NCBI GenBank assembly: GCA_947626345.1
Contig: CANQSF010000003.1
Location: 62,001 to 126,000 of the forward strand
Source of the DNA: an uncultured Oscillospiraceae bacterium
GTDB lineage: Bacteria > Bacillota > Clostridia > Oscillospirales > Oscillospiraceae
DNA: 64,000 nt
Direction of reading: 5' to 3'
Positions 34,280 to 42,629 of this stretch are shown in pieces. Numbering within the stretch: position 1 is the first letter of the stretch; every line of letters begins with the position of its first letter. The position numbers and the translations under genes are program-made. The notes under the pieces were generated by a model. That model searched no databases, was not told the DNA's origin, and worked only from the letters and a program-made list of their open reading frames with translations.

Positions 34280-35995
34280 ATGCTGAGAAGTCTCCACATC
34301 GAAAATATCGCGGTGGTGGAGCGCTCCGACGTCCAGTTCCGGGAGGGACTGAACGTGCTGACCGGCGAGACCGGCGCGGGCAAATCCATCGTCATCGACG
34401 CGCTGTACGCCGTCATCGGGGGCCGGACCAGCCGGGAGCTGGTGCGCTCCGGGGCGGAGCGGGCGCTGGCCGCCGCCGTGTTCGACGCGGACGCGGCCGC
34501 CGGCTGGTGCGCCGAAAACGGCGTGGAGCCGGAGGACGGGACGCTGATCGTGCAGCGGACGGTGTCCGCCGACGGCAAGGGGTCCTGCCGGGTCAACGGC
34601 GTGCCCGTGACGGTGGCGCAGCTGCGCGCCCTGGGCTCGCTGCTGGTGGATATCCACGGCCAGAACGACGGCCGGCAGCTGCTGGACGAGGGCCGGCACC
34701 TGGACTATCTGGACGCCTTCGCCCAGAACGGGGCGGCGCTGGACGCCTATAAGGCCGCCTACGGCGCCTATATGGCCAACGAGCGGGAGATCCAGCGCCT
34801 TTCCCTGGACGACGAGACCCGCCGCCGTCTGGCGGAGAGCCTCACCTACCGGGTCCAGGAGCTGGAAAAGGCCCAGCTGAAGGCCGGCGAGGAGGCCCAG
34901 CTGGAGAGCCGGTCCGCCCTGCTGCGCAACGGCGAGAAGCTGCGGGAGGCCGCCGAGGGGGCGTTCACCGCCCTCTATGGCGACGACGGCTCCGCGGTGG
35001 AGCTGGCCGGCCAGGCCAGAGGCTGGCTCAGCCGGGCCCGGGGCTGGAGCGCCGATCTGGCGGCGGCGGACGACACCCTCTCCGAGGCGGTAGCCCTGCT
35101 GCAGGACGCGGCGGAGCGGGTCCGGGACGTGTGGGACAGCCTGGATTTCTCCCCGGAGGAGTTCGACCGGGTGGAGGGACGGCTGGCCCAGCTGCGGCGG
35201 CTGGAGAAGAAATTCTCCGTCCCCGACGAGGCGGCGCTGCTGGCGCTCTATGAGGAGTCGGCCGCGCGCCTGGCGGAGATCGAATACGGCGACGAGGCGC
35301 TGGAAAAGCTCACCCAAAAGCGCGAGGCGCTGAAAAAGGACTGCCTGGCCGCGGCGGAGAAGCTGACGCGCACCCGCCGGCAGGCGGGAAAGGACCTGGC
35401 ATCGCGGGTGGAGCAGGAGCTGAAGGAGCTGAGCATGCCCTCCGTCCGGTTCGTGACGGAGCTGGCGCCCATGACCGGCCAGCCGGGCTTCGGCCCCAAG
35501 GGGGCGGACGAGGTGCGCTTTCTCATGAGCGCCAACGCCGGCGAGACGCCGGGCCGCATCTCCAAGATCGCCTCCGGCGGCGAGCTGAGCCGGATCATGC
35601 TGGCGCTGAAGACCGTGTTCGGCCAGAACGACCCGGTGCCCACGGCGGTGTTCGACGAGATCGACACCGGCGTGTCCGGCGTGGCCGCCAGCCGGGTGGG
35701 GGAGAAGCTGGCCCTCACCGGCATGCAGCGGCAGGTGCTGTGCGTCAGTCACCTTGCGCAGATCGCCGCCATGGCCGACAGCCAGTATCTCATCGAGAAG
35801 GCCGAGAAGAACGGCCGGACCTATACCACCGTGACGGAGCTGGACCGGGCCGGCCGGCGCCGGGAGATCGCCCGGCTCACCGGCGGGGACAACATCACCG
35901 AGACGACCACCGCCTCCGCTGAGGAGCAGCTGACGGCGGCGGACGCATGGAAAGAAAAACAGCATAGAGGAGAGAAGAGACATGACTCTGTATGA
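34280..35995 (+). CDS. recN: DNA repair protein RecN
   Basis: This 571-residue SMC-like ATPase acts in double-strand break repair. Walker A GETGAGKS (about 30-37), long central coiled coils, the signature KIASGGELSRIMLALK and Walker B FDEIDTGVSG are present. The 3' end overlaps tyrS by 14 bases. Confidence 0.95.
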   Translation: MLRSLHIENIAVVERSDVQFREGLNVLTGETGAGKSIVIDALYAVIGGRTSRELVRSGAERALAAAVFDADAAAGWCAENGVEPEDGTLIVQRTVSADGKGSCRVNGVPVTVAQLRALGSLLVDIHGQNDGRQLLDEGRHLDYLDAFAQNGAALDAYKAAYGAYMANEREIQRLSLDDETRRRLAESLTYRVQELEKAQLKAGEEAQLESRSALLRNGEKLREAAEGAFTALYGDDGSAVELAGQARGWLSRARGWSADLAAADDTLSEAVALLQDAAERVRDVWDSLDFSPEEFDRVEGRLAQLRRLEKKFSVPDEAALLALYEESAARLAEIEYGDEALEKLTQKREALKKDCLAAAEKLTRTRRQAGKDLASRVEQELKELSMPSVRFVTELAPMTGQPGFGPKGADEVRFLMSANAGETPGRISKIASGGELSRIMLALKTVFGQNDPVPTAVFDEIDTGVSGVAASRVGEKLALTGMQRQVLCVSHLAQIAAMADSQYLIEKAEKNGRTYTTVTELDRAGRRREIARLTGGDNITETTTASAEEQLTAADAWKEKQHRGEKRHDSV

Positions 35996-37208
35996 CGAAC
36001 TGACCGCCCGGGGGCTCATCGCCCAGGTGACGGATGAGGACAAGATCAAGGACCTGATCAACGCGGGCAAGGCCACCTTTTATATCGGCTTCGACTGCAC
36101 GGCGGACAGCCTGACCGCCGGCCACTTCGTGACGCTCACGTTCATGAAGCGGCTGCAGCAGGCTGGAAACAAGCCTATCGCCCTCATCGGCGGCGGCACC
36201 ACCATGATCGGCGACCCCTCCGGCCGCTCCGACATGCGCAAGATGCTCACCAAGGAGGCCATCGACCACAACGCCGAGTGCTTCAAGCGCCAGATGGAGA
36301 ACTTCATCGACTTCGGCGAGGGCCCCGGCCAGGCCATGATGGTCAACAACGCCGACTGGCTGCTGGACCTCAACTACGTGGACCTGCTGCGGGAGGTGGG
36401 CGCCTGCTTTTCCGTGAACAACATGCTCCGGGCCGAGTGCTACAAGCAGCGGATGGAGAAGGGGCTCAGCTTCCTGGAGTTCAACTACATGATCATGCAG
36501 TCCTACGACTTTTACCACATGTTCCAGACCCTGGGCTGCAACATGCAGTTTGGCGGAAACGACCAGTGGAGCAACATGCTGGGCGGCACGGAGCTGATCC
36601 GCCGGAAGCTGGGCAAGGACGCCTACGCCATGACCGTGAGCCTGCTCACCGACTCCAACGGCATGAAGATGGGCAAGACCGCCGGCAACGCCGTGTGGCT
36701 GGACCCCAACAAGACCAGCCCCTACGACTTTTACCAGTACTGGCGCAACGTGGGCGACGGGGACGTGATGAAGTGCATCCGCATGCTCACCTTCCTGCCC
36801 CTGGAGCAGATCCAGGAGATGGACCACTGGAAGGATCAGCAGATCAACCAGGCCAAGGAGATCCTGGCCTACGAGCTGACCAAGATGGTCCACGGCGAGG
36901 AGGAGGCCCGGAAGGCCCAGAACGCCGCCAAGGCCCTCTTCGGCGCTGGCTCCGGCGAGGAGATGCCGGTGACCGAGCTGACCGAGGCCGACCTTACCGA
37001 CGGGGCCATCGACATCAAGGTGCTGATGGTGAAGGCGGGGCTGGTGAAGTCCAACTCCGAGGCCCGGCAGAACATCGCCCAGGGCGGCGTGACCCTGGAC
37101 GGGGAGAAGGTGAGCGATCTGTTCCTGTCCGTGCCGGCGGAAAAGCTGCGCCAGGGCGTGCTGCTCCGGCGTGGCAAGAAGAACTATCGGAAGGTCATCT
37201 TAAAGTGA
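35982..37208 (+). CDS. tyrS: Tyrosyl-tRNA synthetase
   Basis: This 408-residue class I synthetase has the HIGH-like motif in SLTAGHF (about 44-50), the tyrosine-pocket block QFGGNDQWSNMLGG, the KMSKS-like loop KMGKT (about 227-231) and a C-terminal S4 domain. No T-box leader is possible directly upstream because the start lies inside recN with GGAGAG before it, so it is expressed from the recN operon. Confidence 0.93.
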   Translation: MTLYDELTARGLIAQVTDEDKIKDLINAGKATFYIGFDCTADSLTAGHFVTLTFMKRLQQAGNKPIALIGGGTTMIGDPSGRSDMRKMLTKEAIDHNAECFKRQMENFIDFGEGPGQAMMVNNADWLLDLNYVDLLREVGACFSVNNMLRAECYKQRMEKGLSFLEFNYMIMQSYDFYHMFQTLGCNMQFGGNDQWSNMLGGTELIRRKLGKDAYAMTVSLLTDSNGMKMGKTAGNAVWLDPNKTSPYDFYQYWRNVGDGDVMKCIRMLTFLPLEQIQEMDHWKDQQINQAKEILAYELTKMVHGEEEARKAQNAAKALFGAGSGEEMPVTELTEADLTDGAIDIKVLMVKAGLVKSNSEARQNIAQGGVTLDGEKVSDLFLSVPAEKLRQGVLLRRGKKNYRKVILK

Positions 37209-37246
37209 CCATAAGCCTGTCTTATGGACAGGGATAATGCCATAAG
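37209..37246 (+). promoter_or_regulatory. Three-part repeat able to form two mutually exclusive hairpins
   Basis: CCATAAG (37209-37215), CTTATGG (37221-37227) and CCATAAG (37240-37246) follow each other directly after the tyrS stop. The middle element can pair with either neighbour. There is no T-run, so it is not a standard terminator. Confidence 0.4.
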
Positions 37247-37254
37247 GGAATTGG

Positions 37255-37315
37255 TGTCAATGCGCGGTTTTTGGAGGAACTGCGCATTGACATCAGTCAT
37301 TTAAAGTAATAGTAT
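37255..37315 (+). promoter_or_regulatory. Promoter with overlapping operator-like palindrome before the ABC importer
   Basis: TTGACA (37287-37292), 17 bases, TAGTAT (37310-37315). A perfect 11-bp inverted repeat (tgtcaatgcgc 37255-37265 / gcgcattgaca 37282-37292) ends exactly at the last base of the -35. This looks like a repressor or activator site, or a hairpin ending the tyrS transcript. I saw no T-box or known riboswitch core here. Confidence 0.65.
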
Positions 37316-37377
37316 ATTTGCGGAATGAATTTGCTTGTGCAAAGCCTTAAATCATGAAACTGAAAGGAACCGATGAG

Positions 37378-38355
37378 ATGAAAAAGACTCTTGCTCTGCT
37401 GCTCGCGCTGGTCATGGTCCTGGCGCTGACCGCCTGCGGCGGCTCCGGTAACGAGGCTGCCTCCGGCAGCGAGACCTACACCGTGGGCATCTGCCAGCTG
37501 GCGCCTCACCCCGCACTGGACCAGGCCACCCAGGGCTTTAAGGACGCCCTGACCGAGGCGCTGGGCGACGCCGTCACCTTCGACGAGCAGAACGCCGGCG
37601 GCGAGGCCACCAACTGCACCACCATCGTGGACGGCTTCGTGGCCAACCATGTGGACCTGATCCTGGCCAACGCCACCCCGGCCGTGCAGGCCGCGGCTTC
37701 CGCCACCGCCGAGATCCCCATCCTGGGCACCGCCGTCACCAACTACGGCGTGGCGCTGGAGCTGGATACCACCGATGACAAGGTCCTGGGCGGCAACGTC
37801 TCCGGCACCTCCGACCTGGCCCCGCTGGATCAGCAGGCCGCTATGATCCAGGAGCTGTTCCCCGACGCGCAGAACGTGGGACTGCTGTACTGCTCCGCCG
37901 AGCCCAACTCCGTCTATCAGATCGAGACCATCCAGGGTTACCTGCAGGATATGGGCTACACCTGCACGCCCTATGCCTTTAACGACGTGAACGACCTGCA
38001 GGCCGTGACCCAGAGCGCCTGCGACAACTCCGACGTGATCTACATCCCCACCGACAACACCGCCGCCAACAACACTTCCACCATCGCGGACGTGGTGCTG
38101 CCCGCCAAGGTGCCCGTAGTGGCCGGCGAGTCCGGCATCTGCCAGGGCTGCGGCGTGGCGACCCTGTCCATCAGCTACTATGAGCTGGGCCAGATCACCG
38201 GTCAGATGGCCGCCGATATCCTGACCGGCGCTGCCAAGATCGAGGAGACCGCTGTCGGCTTTGACACCACCCTGGATAAGCTCTACAACGCCGCCAACTG
38301 CGAGGCGCTGGGCATCACCGTCCCCGAGGACTACATTCCCCTGGAGGCCGAGTGA
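37378..38355 (+). CDS. ABC transporter substrate-binding lipoprotein (ABC_sub_bind type)
   Basis: The product has 325 residues from ATG 37378 (AAAGGA at 37363-37368). A signal peptide ends in the lipobox LTAC-GG, so it is a lipoprotein. The domain opens YTVGICQLAPHPALDQATQGFKDAL and matches the family linked to TrpXYZ-like importers of aromatic amino acids or other small solutes. It lies next to a two-component permease/ATPase. The ligand is not certain. A longer frame from 37354 lacks a ribosome site. Confidence 0.88.
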   Translation: MKKTLALLLALVMVLALTACGGSGNEAASGSETYTVGICQLAPHPALDQATQGFKDALTEALGDAVTFDEQNAGGEATNCTTIVDGFVANHVDLILANATPAVQAAASATAEIPILGTAVTNYGVALELDTTDDKVLGGNVSGTSDLAPLDQQAAMIQELFPDAQNVGLLYCSAEPNSVYQIETIQGYLQDMGYTCTPYAFNDVNDLQAVTQSACDNSDVIYIPTDNTAANNTSTIADVVLPAKVPVVAGESGICQGCGVATLSISYYELGQITGQMAADILTGAAKIEETAVGFDTTLDKLYNAANCEALGITVPEDYIPLEAE

Positions 38356-38413
38356 TATCTCACGATGAACGCTTCGTCCAGTCCATTGGGCTGGGCGAAG
38401 CCTCTGAAAAAGA

Positions 38414-38446
38414 AGAGGGAAATGCTTTCATTTCCCTCTGTTTTTT
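38414..38446 (+). terminator. Terminator between binding protein and permease genes
   Basis: A perfect 11-bp stem (agagggaaatg / catttccctct, loop CTTT) followed by G and TTTTTT. A second imperfect hairpin lies at about 38370-38400. Partial read-through would make more binding protein than membrane parts. Confidence 0.85.
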
Positions 38447-38490
38447 GCTATGATCCCTTTTGTTTGAGTTGAACGGAGGAGACCCCCGCC

Positions 38491-39435
38491 ATGAACGTGC
38501 TGCTGTCGTTTGTGAACTCTCTGCCCGGCGCCTGCGGGCAGGGCCTCGCCTGGGGCCTGATGGCCATCGGCGTGTATCTGACTTATAAGATCCTGGATGT
38601 GGCCGACTTGACGGTGGACGGCTCTCTGGCCACCGGCGGCGCGGTGTGCGGGGTGCTGATCGTCATGGGCGTCAATCCCTGGGTGGCGATGCTGGCTGCC
38701 ATCCTTGCCGGCATGCTGGCGGGAATGGTAACGGGGCTGCTCCACACCGCCTGCGGCATCCCGGCGATCCTGTCGGGCATCCTGACCCAGCTGGCCCTTT
38801 ATTCCCTGAATCTGCGCATCATGGCCATCGGCGACACCGCCAAGACCAAGGCTACCCTGGCCCTGAGCGTGGACAGGAACCCCCTTTTGGTGTCCTCCCG
38901 GTATGTGCGGGAGCTGTCGCTGCGCAATCCCATCCTGTTGCTGGCCATCATCGTGGCGGCGGCCATCGGGCTGCTGTACTGGTTTTTCGGCACGGAGCTG
39001 GGCTGCTCCATCCGGGCCACTGGCGCCAACCAGAACATGAGCCGGGCCCAGGGCATCAACACCGATAAGAACAAGGTGCTGGGCCTGGTGGTGTCCAACG
39101 GCATGGTGGCCATGTCCGGGGCCCTGCTGGCCCAGTATTCCGGCAGCGTCACCATCGACATGGGCCGCGGCGCCATCGTCATCGGCCTGGCCGCCGTCAT
39201 CATCGGCGAGGTGCTGCTGGACAAGGTGTTCCGCAACTTCGCCTTGAAGCTGCTGGCCTCCGTCATCGGCGCCATCATCTATTATGCGGTGATCACCCTG
39301 GTGCTGCGGCTGGGACTGGAGTCCACGGACCTGAAGCTTCTCACGGCCCTGGTGGTGGCGGTGTTCCTCACCGTGCCCTACTGGAAGGAGAAGTACTTCA
39401 CCAAAGCCAAAAAGGAGGTCGAGACCGATGTCTGA
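38491..39435 (+). CDS. ABC transporter permease (BPD_transp_2 type)
   Basis: The product has 314 residues and about eight to nine membrane segments. Blocks AWGLMAIGVYLTYKILDVADLTVDGS and GCSIRATGANQNMSRAQGIN are typical of the permease partner of ABC_sub_bind proteins. GGAGGA precedes ATG 38491. It overlaps the ATPase gene by eight bases. Confidence 0.9.
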   Translation: MNVLLSFVNSLPGACGQGLAWGLMAIGVYLTYKILDVADLTVDGSLATGGAVCGVLIVMGVNPWVAMLAAILAGMLAGMVTGLLHTACGIPAILSGILTQLALYSLNLRIMAIGDTAKTKATLALSVDRNPLLVSSRYVRELSLRNPILLLAIIVAAAIGLLYWFFGTELGCSIRATGANQNMSRAQGINTDKNKVLGLVVSNGMVAMSGALLAQYSGSVTIDMGRGAIVIGLAAVIIGEVLLDKVFRNFALKLLASVIGAIIYYAVITLVLRLGLESTDLKLLTALVVAVFLTVPYWKEKYFTKAKKEVETDV

Positions 39436-40240
39436 TATGAGACCGATGCTGGAGCTGCACGGCGTTTACAAGACCTTCAATCCGGGCACGGTGAACGAAA
39501 AGCGGGCTCTGAACGGGCTGGAGCTCACCCTGGCGGACGGGGACTTCGTCACCGTCATCGGCTCCAACGGCGCGGGCAAATCCACGGCCCTGAACGCCAT
39601 CGCCGGCGTGTGGCCGGTGGACGCGGGCACCATCCTCATCGACGGGGAGAACGTGACCGGCCTGCCGGAGTATAAGCGAGCCCGGTATTTGGGCCGGGTG
39701 TTCCAGGACCCCATGAACGGCACCGCCGCCACCATGGAGATCCAGGAGAATTTAGCCCTGGCCCTGCGCCGGGGGGAGAAGCGCACCCTGCGCCGGGGCA
39801 TCACCAAAAAGGAGCAGGAGCAGTATCGCGAGCTGCTCAAGACCCTGGATCTGGGCCTGGAGGAGCGCATGACCGCCAAGGTGGGGCTGCTGTCCGGCGG
39901 CCAGCGCCAGGCGCTGACGCTGCTGATGGCCACGCTGAAAAAGCCCAAGCTGCTGCTCCTGGACGAGCACACCGCCGCCCTGGACCCCAAGACGGCGGAA
40001 AAGGTGCTGGATACCACCGACAATATCATCCGGGAGAACCACCTGACCGCCTTCATGGTGACCCACAACATGAAGGACGCCATCGCCCACGGCAACCGGC
40101 TCATCATGATGAACGAGGGCCGCATCATCTTCGATGTGGCGGGGGAGGAGAAAAAGCGGCTGACCATGGCGGAGCTGCTGGACAAATTCACCGAGATCAG
40201 CGGCAACTCCATCACCAACGACAGCGTCCTTCTGGCATAA
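39428..40240 (+). CDS. ABC transporter ATP-binding protein
   Basis: The product has 270 residues with Walker A GSNGAGKST, signature LLSGGQRQ and Walker B LLLLDEHTAALD. The Glu after the Walker B Asp is present. It powers the preceding permease. The gene ends the operon. Confidence 0.92.
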   Translation: MSDMRPMLELHGVYKTFNPGTVNEKRALNGLELTLADGDFVTVIGSNGAGKSTALNAIAGVWPVDAGTILIDGENVTGLPEYKRARYLGRVFQDPMNGTAATMEIQENLALALRRGEKRTLRRGITKKEQEQYRELLKTLDLGLEERMTAKVGLLSGGQRQALTLLMATLKKPKLLLLDEHTAALDPKTAEKVLDTTDNIIRENHLTAFMVTHNMKDAIAHGNRLIMMNEGRIIFDVAGEEKKRLTMAELLDKFTEISGNSITNDSVLLA

Positions 40241-40271
40241 AAAAGTGCGGCGTGACCATCGGTCACGCCGC
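40239..40271 (-). terminator. Terminator for the minus-strand E2-like gene
   Basis: A stem gcggcgtgacc/ggtcacgccgc (40249-40259 / 40263-40273 approximately) is followed on the minus strand by a T6 run (40240-40245). It lies between convergent genes and the stem also closes the importer transcript. Confidence 0.8.
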
Positions 40272-40285
40272 CCGGCGAAACGGGA

Positions 40286-41170
40286 TCAGAGCGCGTCTTC
40301 GTTGACCCGGTCCGGCGCCTCCTCCAGCGTCTCGGGGTTGGCCAGATAATAGCGGAAGTACCGGAAGGCGGAGCCTATGTAGGCGCTGTCGGCGATGCGG
40401 CTGTCGTAGCTGACGGCGTAGTCCAGCACCTTTTTCTCCGCCGGTTTGCCGGTCTTGTCCAGTTCCGTGATGGTGCGGACCCGGCCCAGGGACAGATACA
40501 CCGGCAATCCGCCCAGCCGGTTCAGGCTCCGGCGGACGGGGGGCAGATGGAAGGCTCCCTCGTCGGAGATGAAGGCGGAGCCGTGATAGGGGCTCTTCTC
40601 CGTCAGAGAGGCGGACAGCCACCCGTGATAGTCCAGCCAGCGCAGCACGCCGATGGCGAAGCGGAGGATGAACCGGGGCGTCTTCACCAGGGTGGAGGCC
40701 ATGCGCTCCAGCCGGTCGGCGGACTGGTCCGCCCGCAGGTTGTCCAGCCGGGCGTTGATCTTTCGATACACGTCATAGACCGTGTCGGTGGGCTGGAAGC
40801 GGACGATGAAGCTCATGCCGGAGGCGTCGGCGGTACCGCTGCCGCCGGAGGAGAGGACGATGTCGATGTTGTCCCGGGCGTAGATGAACCGGCCGGATAC
40901 GAAGCGGTTCATGGCCGGGCGCAGGGCCAGCATCCGCACATAGGCGGCGATGACCACGTGCAGCAGCGACATGCTCTCGTCGCCCTCCCGGCGGCGCGCC
41001 CGGAGCCATGCCTCCACCGCGGCCAGATCCACGGTGTCGGTAAAGCTGTTGGCGCCGTCCCCCGGGTCCAGAACGGTGAAGGGCGACAGCTGGAACAGCG
41101 GCGATATGGTGCGCAGGCGGCGGCCGTCCTTGCGGTCGGTCAGACGCCGGCGGGCATAACGATCAGGCAT
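40286..41170 (-). CDS. 2-Oxo acid dehydrogenase E2-like acyltransferase domain, catalytic His replaced
   Basis: The product has 294 residues with the chloramphenicol acetyltransferase/E2 catalytic fold: SLLHVVIAAYVRMLALRPAMNRFVSGRFIYARDNIDI (about 73-110) and the C-terminal VSYDSRIADSAYIGSAFRYF. In true E2 enzymes the latter reads D-H-R-x-x-D-G; here it is D-S-R-I-A-D-S, so both the catalytic His and the following Gly are lost. There is no lipoyl domain and no E1/E3 gene nearby. It is probably a non-catalytic or repurposed member. AGGAGGG precedes ATG 41170. Confidence 0.75.
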   Translation of the reverse strand: MPDRYARRRLTDRKDGRRLRTISPLFQLSPFTVLDPGDGANSFTDTVDLAAVEAWLRARRREGDESMSLLHVVIAAYVRMLALRPAMNRFVSGRFIYARDNIDIVLSSGGSGTADASGMSFIVRFQPTDTVYDVYRKINARLDNLRADQSADRLERMASTLVKTPRFILRFAIGVLRWLDYHGWLSASLTEKSPYHGSAFISDEGAFHLPPVRRSLNRLGGLPVYLSLGRVRTITELDKTGKPAEKKVLDYAVSYDSRIADSAYIGSAFRYFRYYLANPETLEEAPDRVNEDAL

Positions 41171-41218
41171 GGTGTCCCTCCTGTGATGGAGTCTGGACCG
41201 GTGGGACCGGCCCACACG

Positions 41219-41248
41219 ATTATACACCAGTCCGTGCCGTTTCGTCAA
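41219..41248 (-). promoter_or_regulatory. Promoter of the E2-like gene
   Basis: On the minus strand TTGACG (41243-41248), 18 bases, TATAAT (41219-41224). A direct repeat TTCGTCAAC (41241 and about 41271) overlaps the -35. Confidence 0.65.
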
Positions 41249-41347
41249 CCGATGGCGCCGCGGCCGCTATTTCGTCAACTACGCCGCCGGCGGTGTGCCG
41301 GCGGACTGGGACGCTCTCCGTGCAGCGACAGGCATGAGGTGAGAGAT

Positions 41348-42610
41348 ATGGGACAGATGAAAGAGATCCTTCGCGCCGCCGCCGCGGGCGCAGGCGCGTT
41401 CGTGAAGTGGATGATCCTGGCCTGCGTCACCGGCCTTGCCGTGGGTGCCGCCGCGGTGGCCTTTCACTGGTGCATCGGCACGGTGACGGCCCTGCGGGGG
41501 ATGTTCCCCCGGATCATCTGGCTGCTGCCGGCGGCGGGCGCCGCGATCGCACTGATCTACAAGCTCTGCGGCATGGAGCATGACCGGGGGACCAACCTGG
41601 TGCTGGTGGCCGTGCGGGAGGCGGAGCCCATGCCGCTGCGGATGGCGCCGCTGATCTTCCTCAGCACGGTGCTCACCCACCTGGCAGGCGGATCCGCCGG
41701 CCGGGAGGGCGCGGCGCTGCAGCTGGGCGGGTCCATGGCCGCCTGGGCGGGCAAGGTGCTGCGCCTGGACGAGAAGGACGAGCGGGTGATGGTGATGTGC
41801 GGCATGGCGGCGGCCTTCTCCGCCCTGTTCGGCACGCCCATCACCGCGGCGGTGTTCGCCATGGAGGTGGTGAGCGTAGGGGTCATGTACTACATCGCCA
41901 TCGTGCCCTGCCTGGTGGCGTCTGTGAGCGGCTTTTTGCTGGCCCAGGCCCTGGGACTGCACGGACTGGTGGGCTACGCCACTGGCCAGGCCCCGGCCCT
42001 CACCGGGGCGTCCATGGCCCAGACCGTGGCGCTGGGCGCGCTGTGCGCGGTGGTATCGGTGGGCTTCTGCGCCGCCATGCACGCGTCCCATAAGCTCTAT
42101 GAGAAGTATATCCCCAACGCTGTGCTCCGGGCGGCCGTGGGCGGGGCGCTGGTGCTGATCCTGCTGCTGGTGATGAAGGACGGCTGGCTCTACAGCGGCG
42201 CGGGCGACGAGCTGATCCGGAAGCTGCTGGGCGGGCAGACCATCTGGTATGCGTTCCTGCTCAAGACCCTCTTTACCGCTCTGACCCTGGGAGCCGGCTT
42301 CCGGGGCGGGGAGATCGTGCCCGCGCTGTGCGTGGGCTGCGCATTCGGCACGTGGGTCGGGCCGCTGCTGGGCCTGCCCCACGCCTTCTCCGGGGCGCTG
42401 GGCATGGCGGCGGTGTTCTGCGGCGCCACCAACTGCCCCATCACGTCAATGCTCCTCAGCTATGAGCTGTTCGGCGGCCAGGCGGTGATCCTGTATGCGC
42501 TGGCCTGCGCGGTGAGCTATATGCTGAGCGGATATTTCGGCCTTTACAGCGAGCAGAAGATCGTCTATTCCAAGACCCGCGCGGAGTGGGTCGATAAAAA
42601 GGCGCGCTGA
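41348..42610 (+). CDS. ClC-family chloride (or fluoride) channel/antiporter
   Basis: This 420-residue protein has about ten to twelve membrane segments. The gating-glutamate motif is GGSAGREGAALQLGG (about 116-130): GREG is kept but the usual GREGP Pro is Ala, and the GSGIP motif is not seen. The later GAGFRGGEIVPALCVGCAFG (about 316-335) and VFCGATNCPITSMLLSYELFG match the family. The GGSAGREG and ATNxPI wording is closer to CLC-F fluoride exporters than to E. coli ClC. I found no fluoride riboswitch upstream. The chosen ATG 41348 has GAGGTGAGAG just before it. Confidence 0.85.
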   Translation: MGQMKEILRAAAAGAGAFVKWMILACVTGLAVGAAAVAFHWCIGTVTALRGMFPRIIWLLPAAGAAIALIYKLCGMEHDRGTNLVLVAVREAEPMPLRMAPLIFLSTVLTHLAGGSAGREGAALQLGGSMAAWAGKVLRLDEKDERVMVMCGMAAAFSALFGTPITAAVFAMEVVSVGVMYYIAIVPCLVASVSGFLLAQALGLHGLVGYATGQAPALTGASMAQTVALGALCAVVSVGFCAAMHASHKLYEKYIPNAVLRAAVGGALVLILLLVMKDGWLYSGAGDELIRKLLGGQTIWYAFLLKTLFTALTLGAGFRGGEIVPALCVGCAFGTWVGPLLGLPHAFSGALGMAAVFCGATNCPITSMLLSYELFGGQAVILYALACAVSYMLSGYFGLYSEQKIVYSKTRAEWVDKKAR

Positions 42611-42629
42611 GCGCGGACAGGAGGAACCC

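Noticed and set aside
37209..37377. Possible T-box leader before the ABC importer
   Set aside because: No AGGGUGGNACCGCG-like antiterminator core is present, and the interval is too short for a full T-box.
41171..41347. Possible fluoride riboswitch before the ClC gene
   Set aside because: I looked for the conserved GGCGAUG and CUGAUG-type segments and their pseudoknot partners and did not find them in a consistent order.
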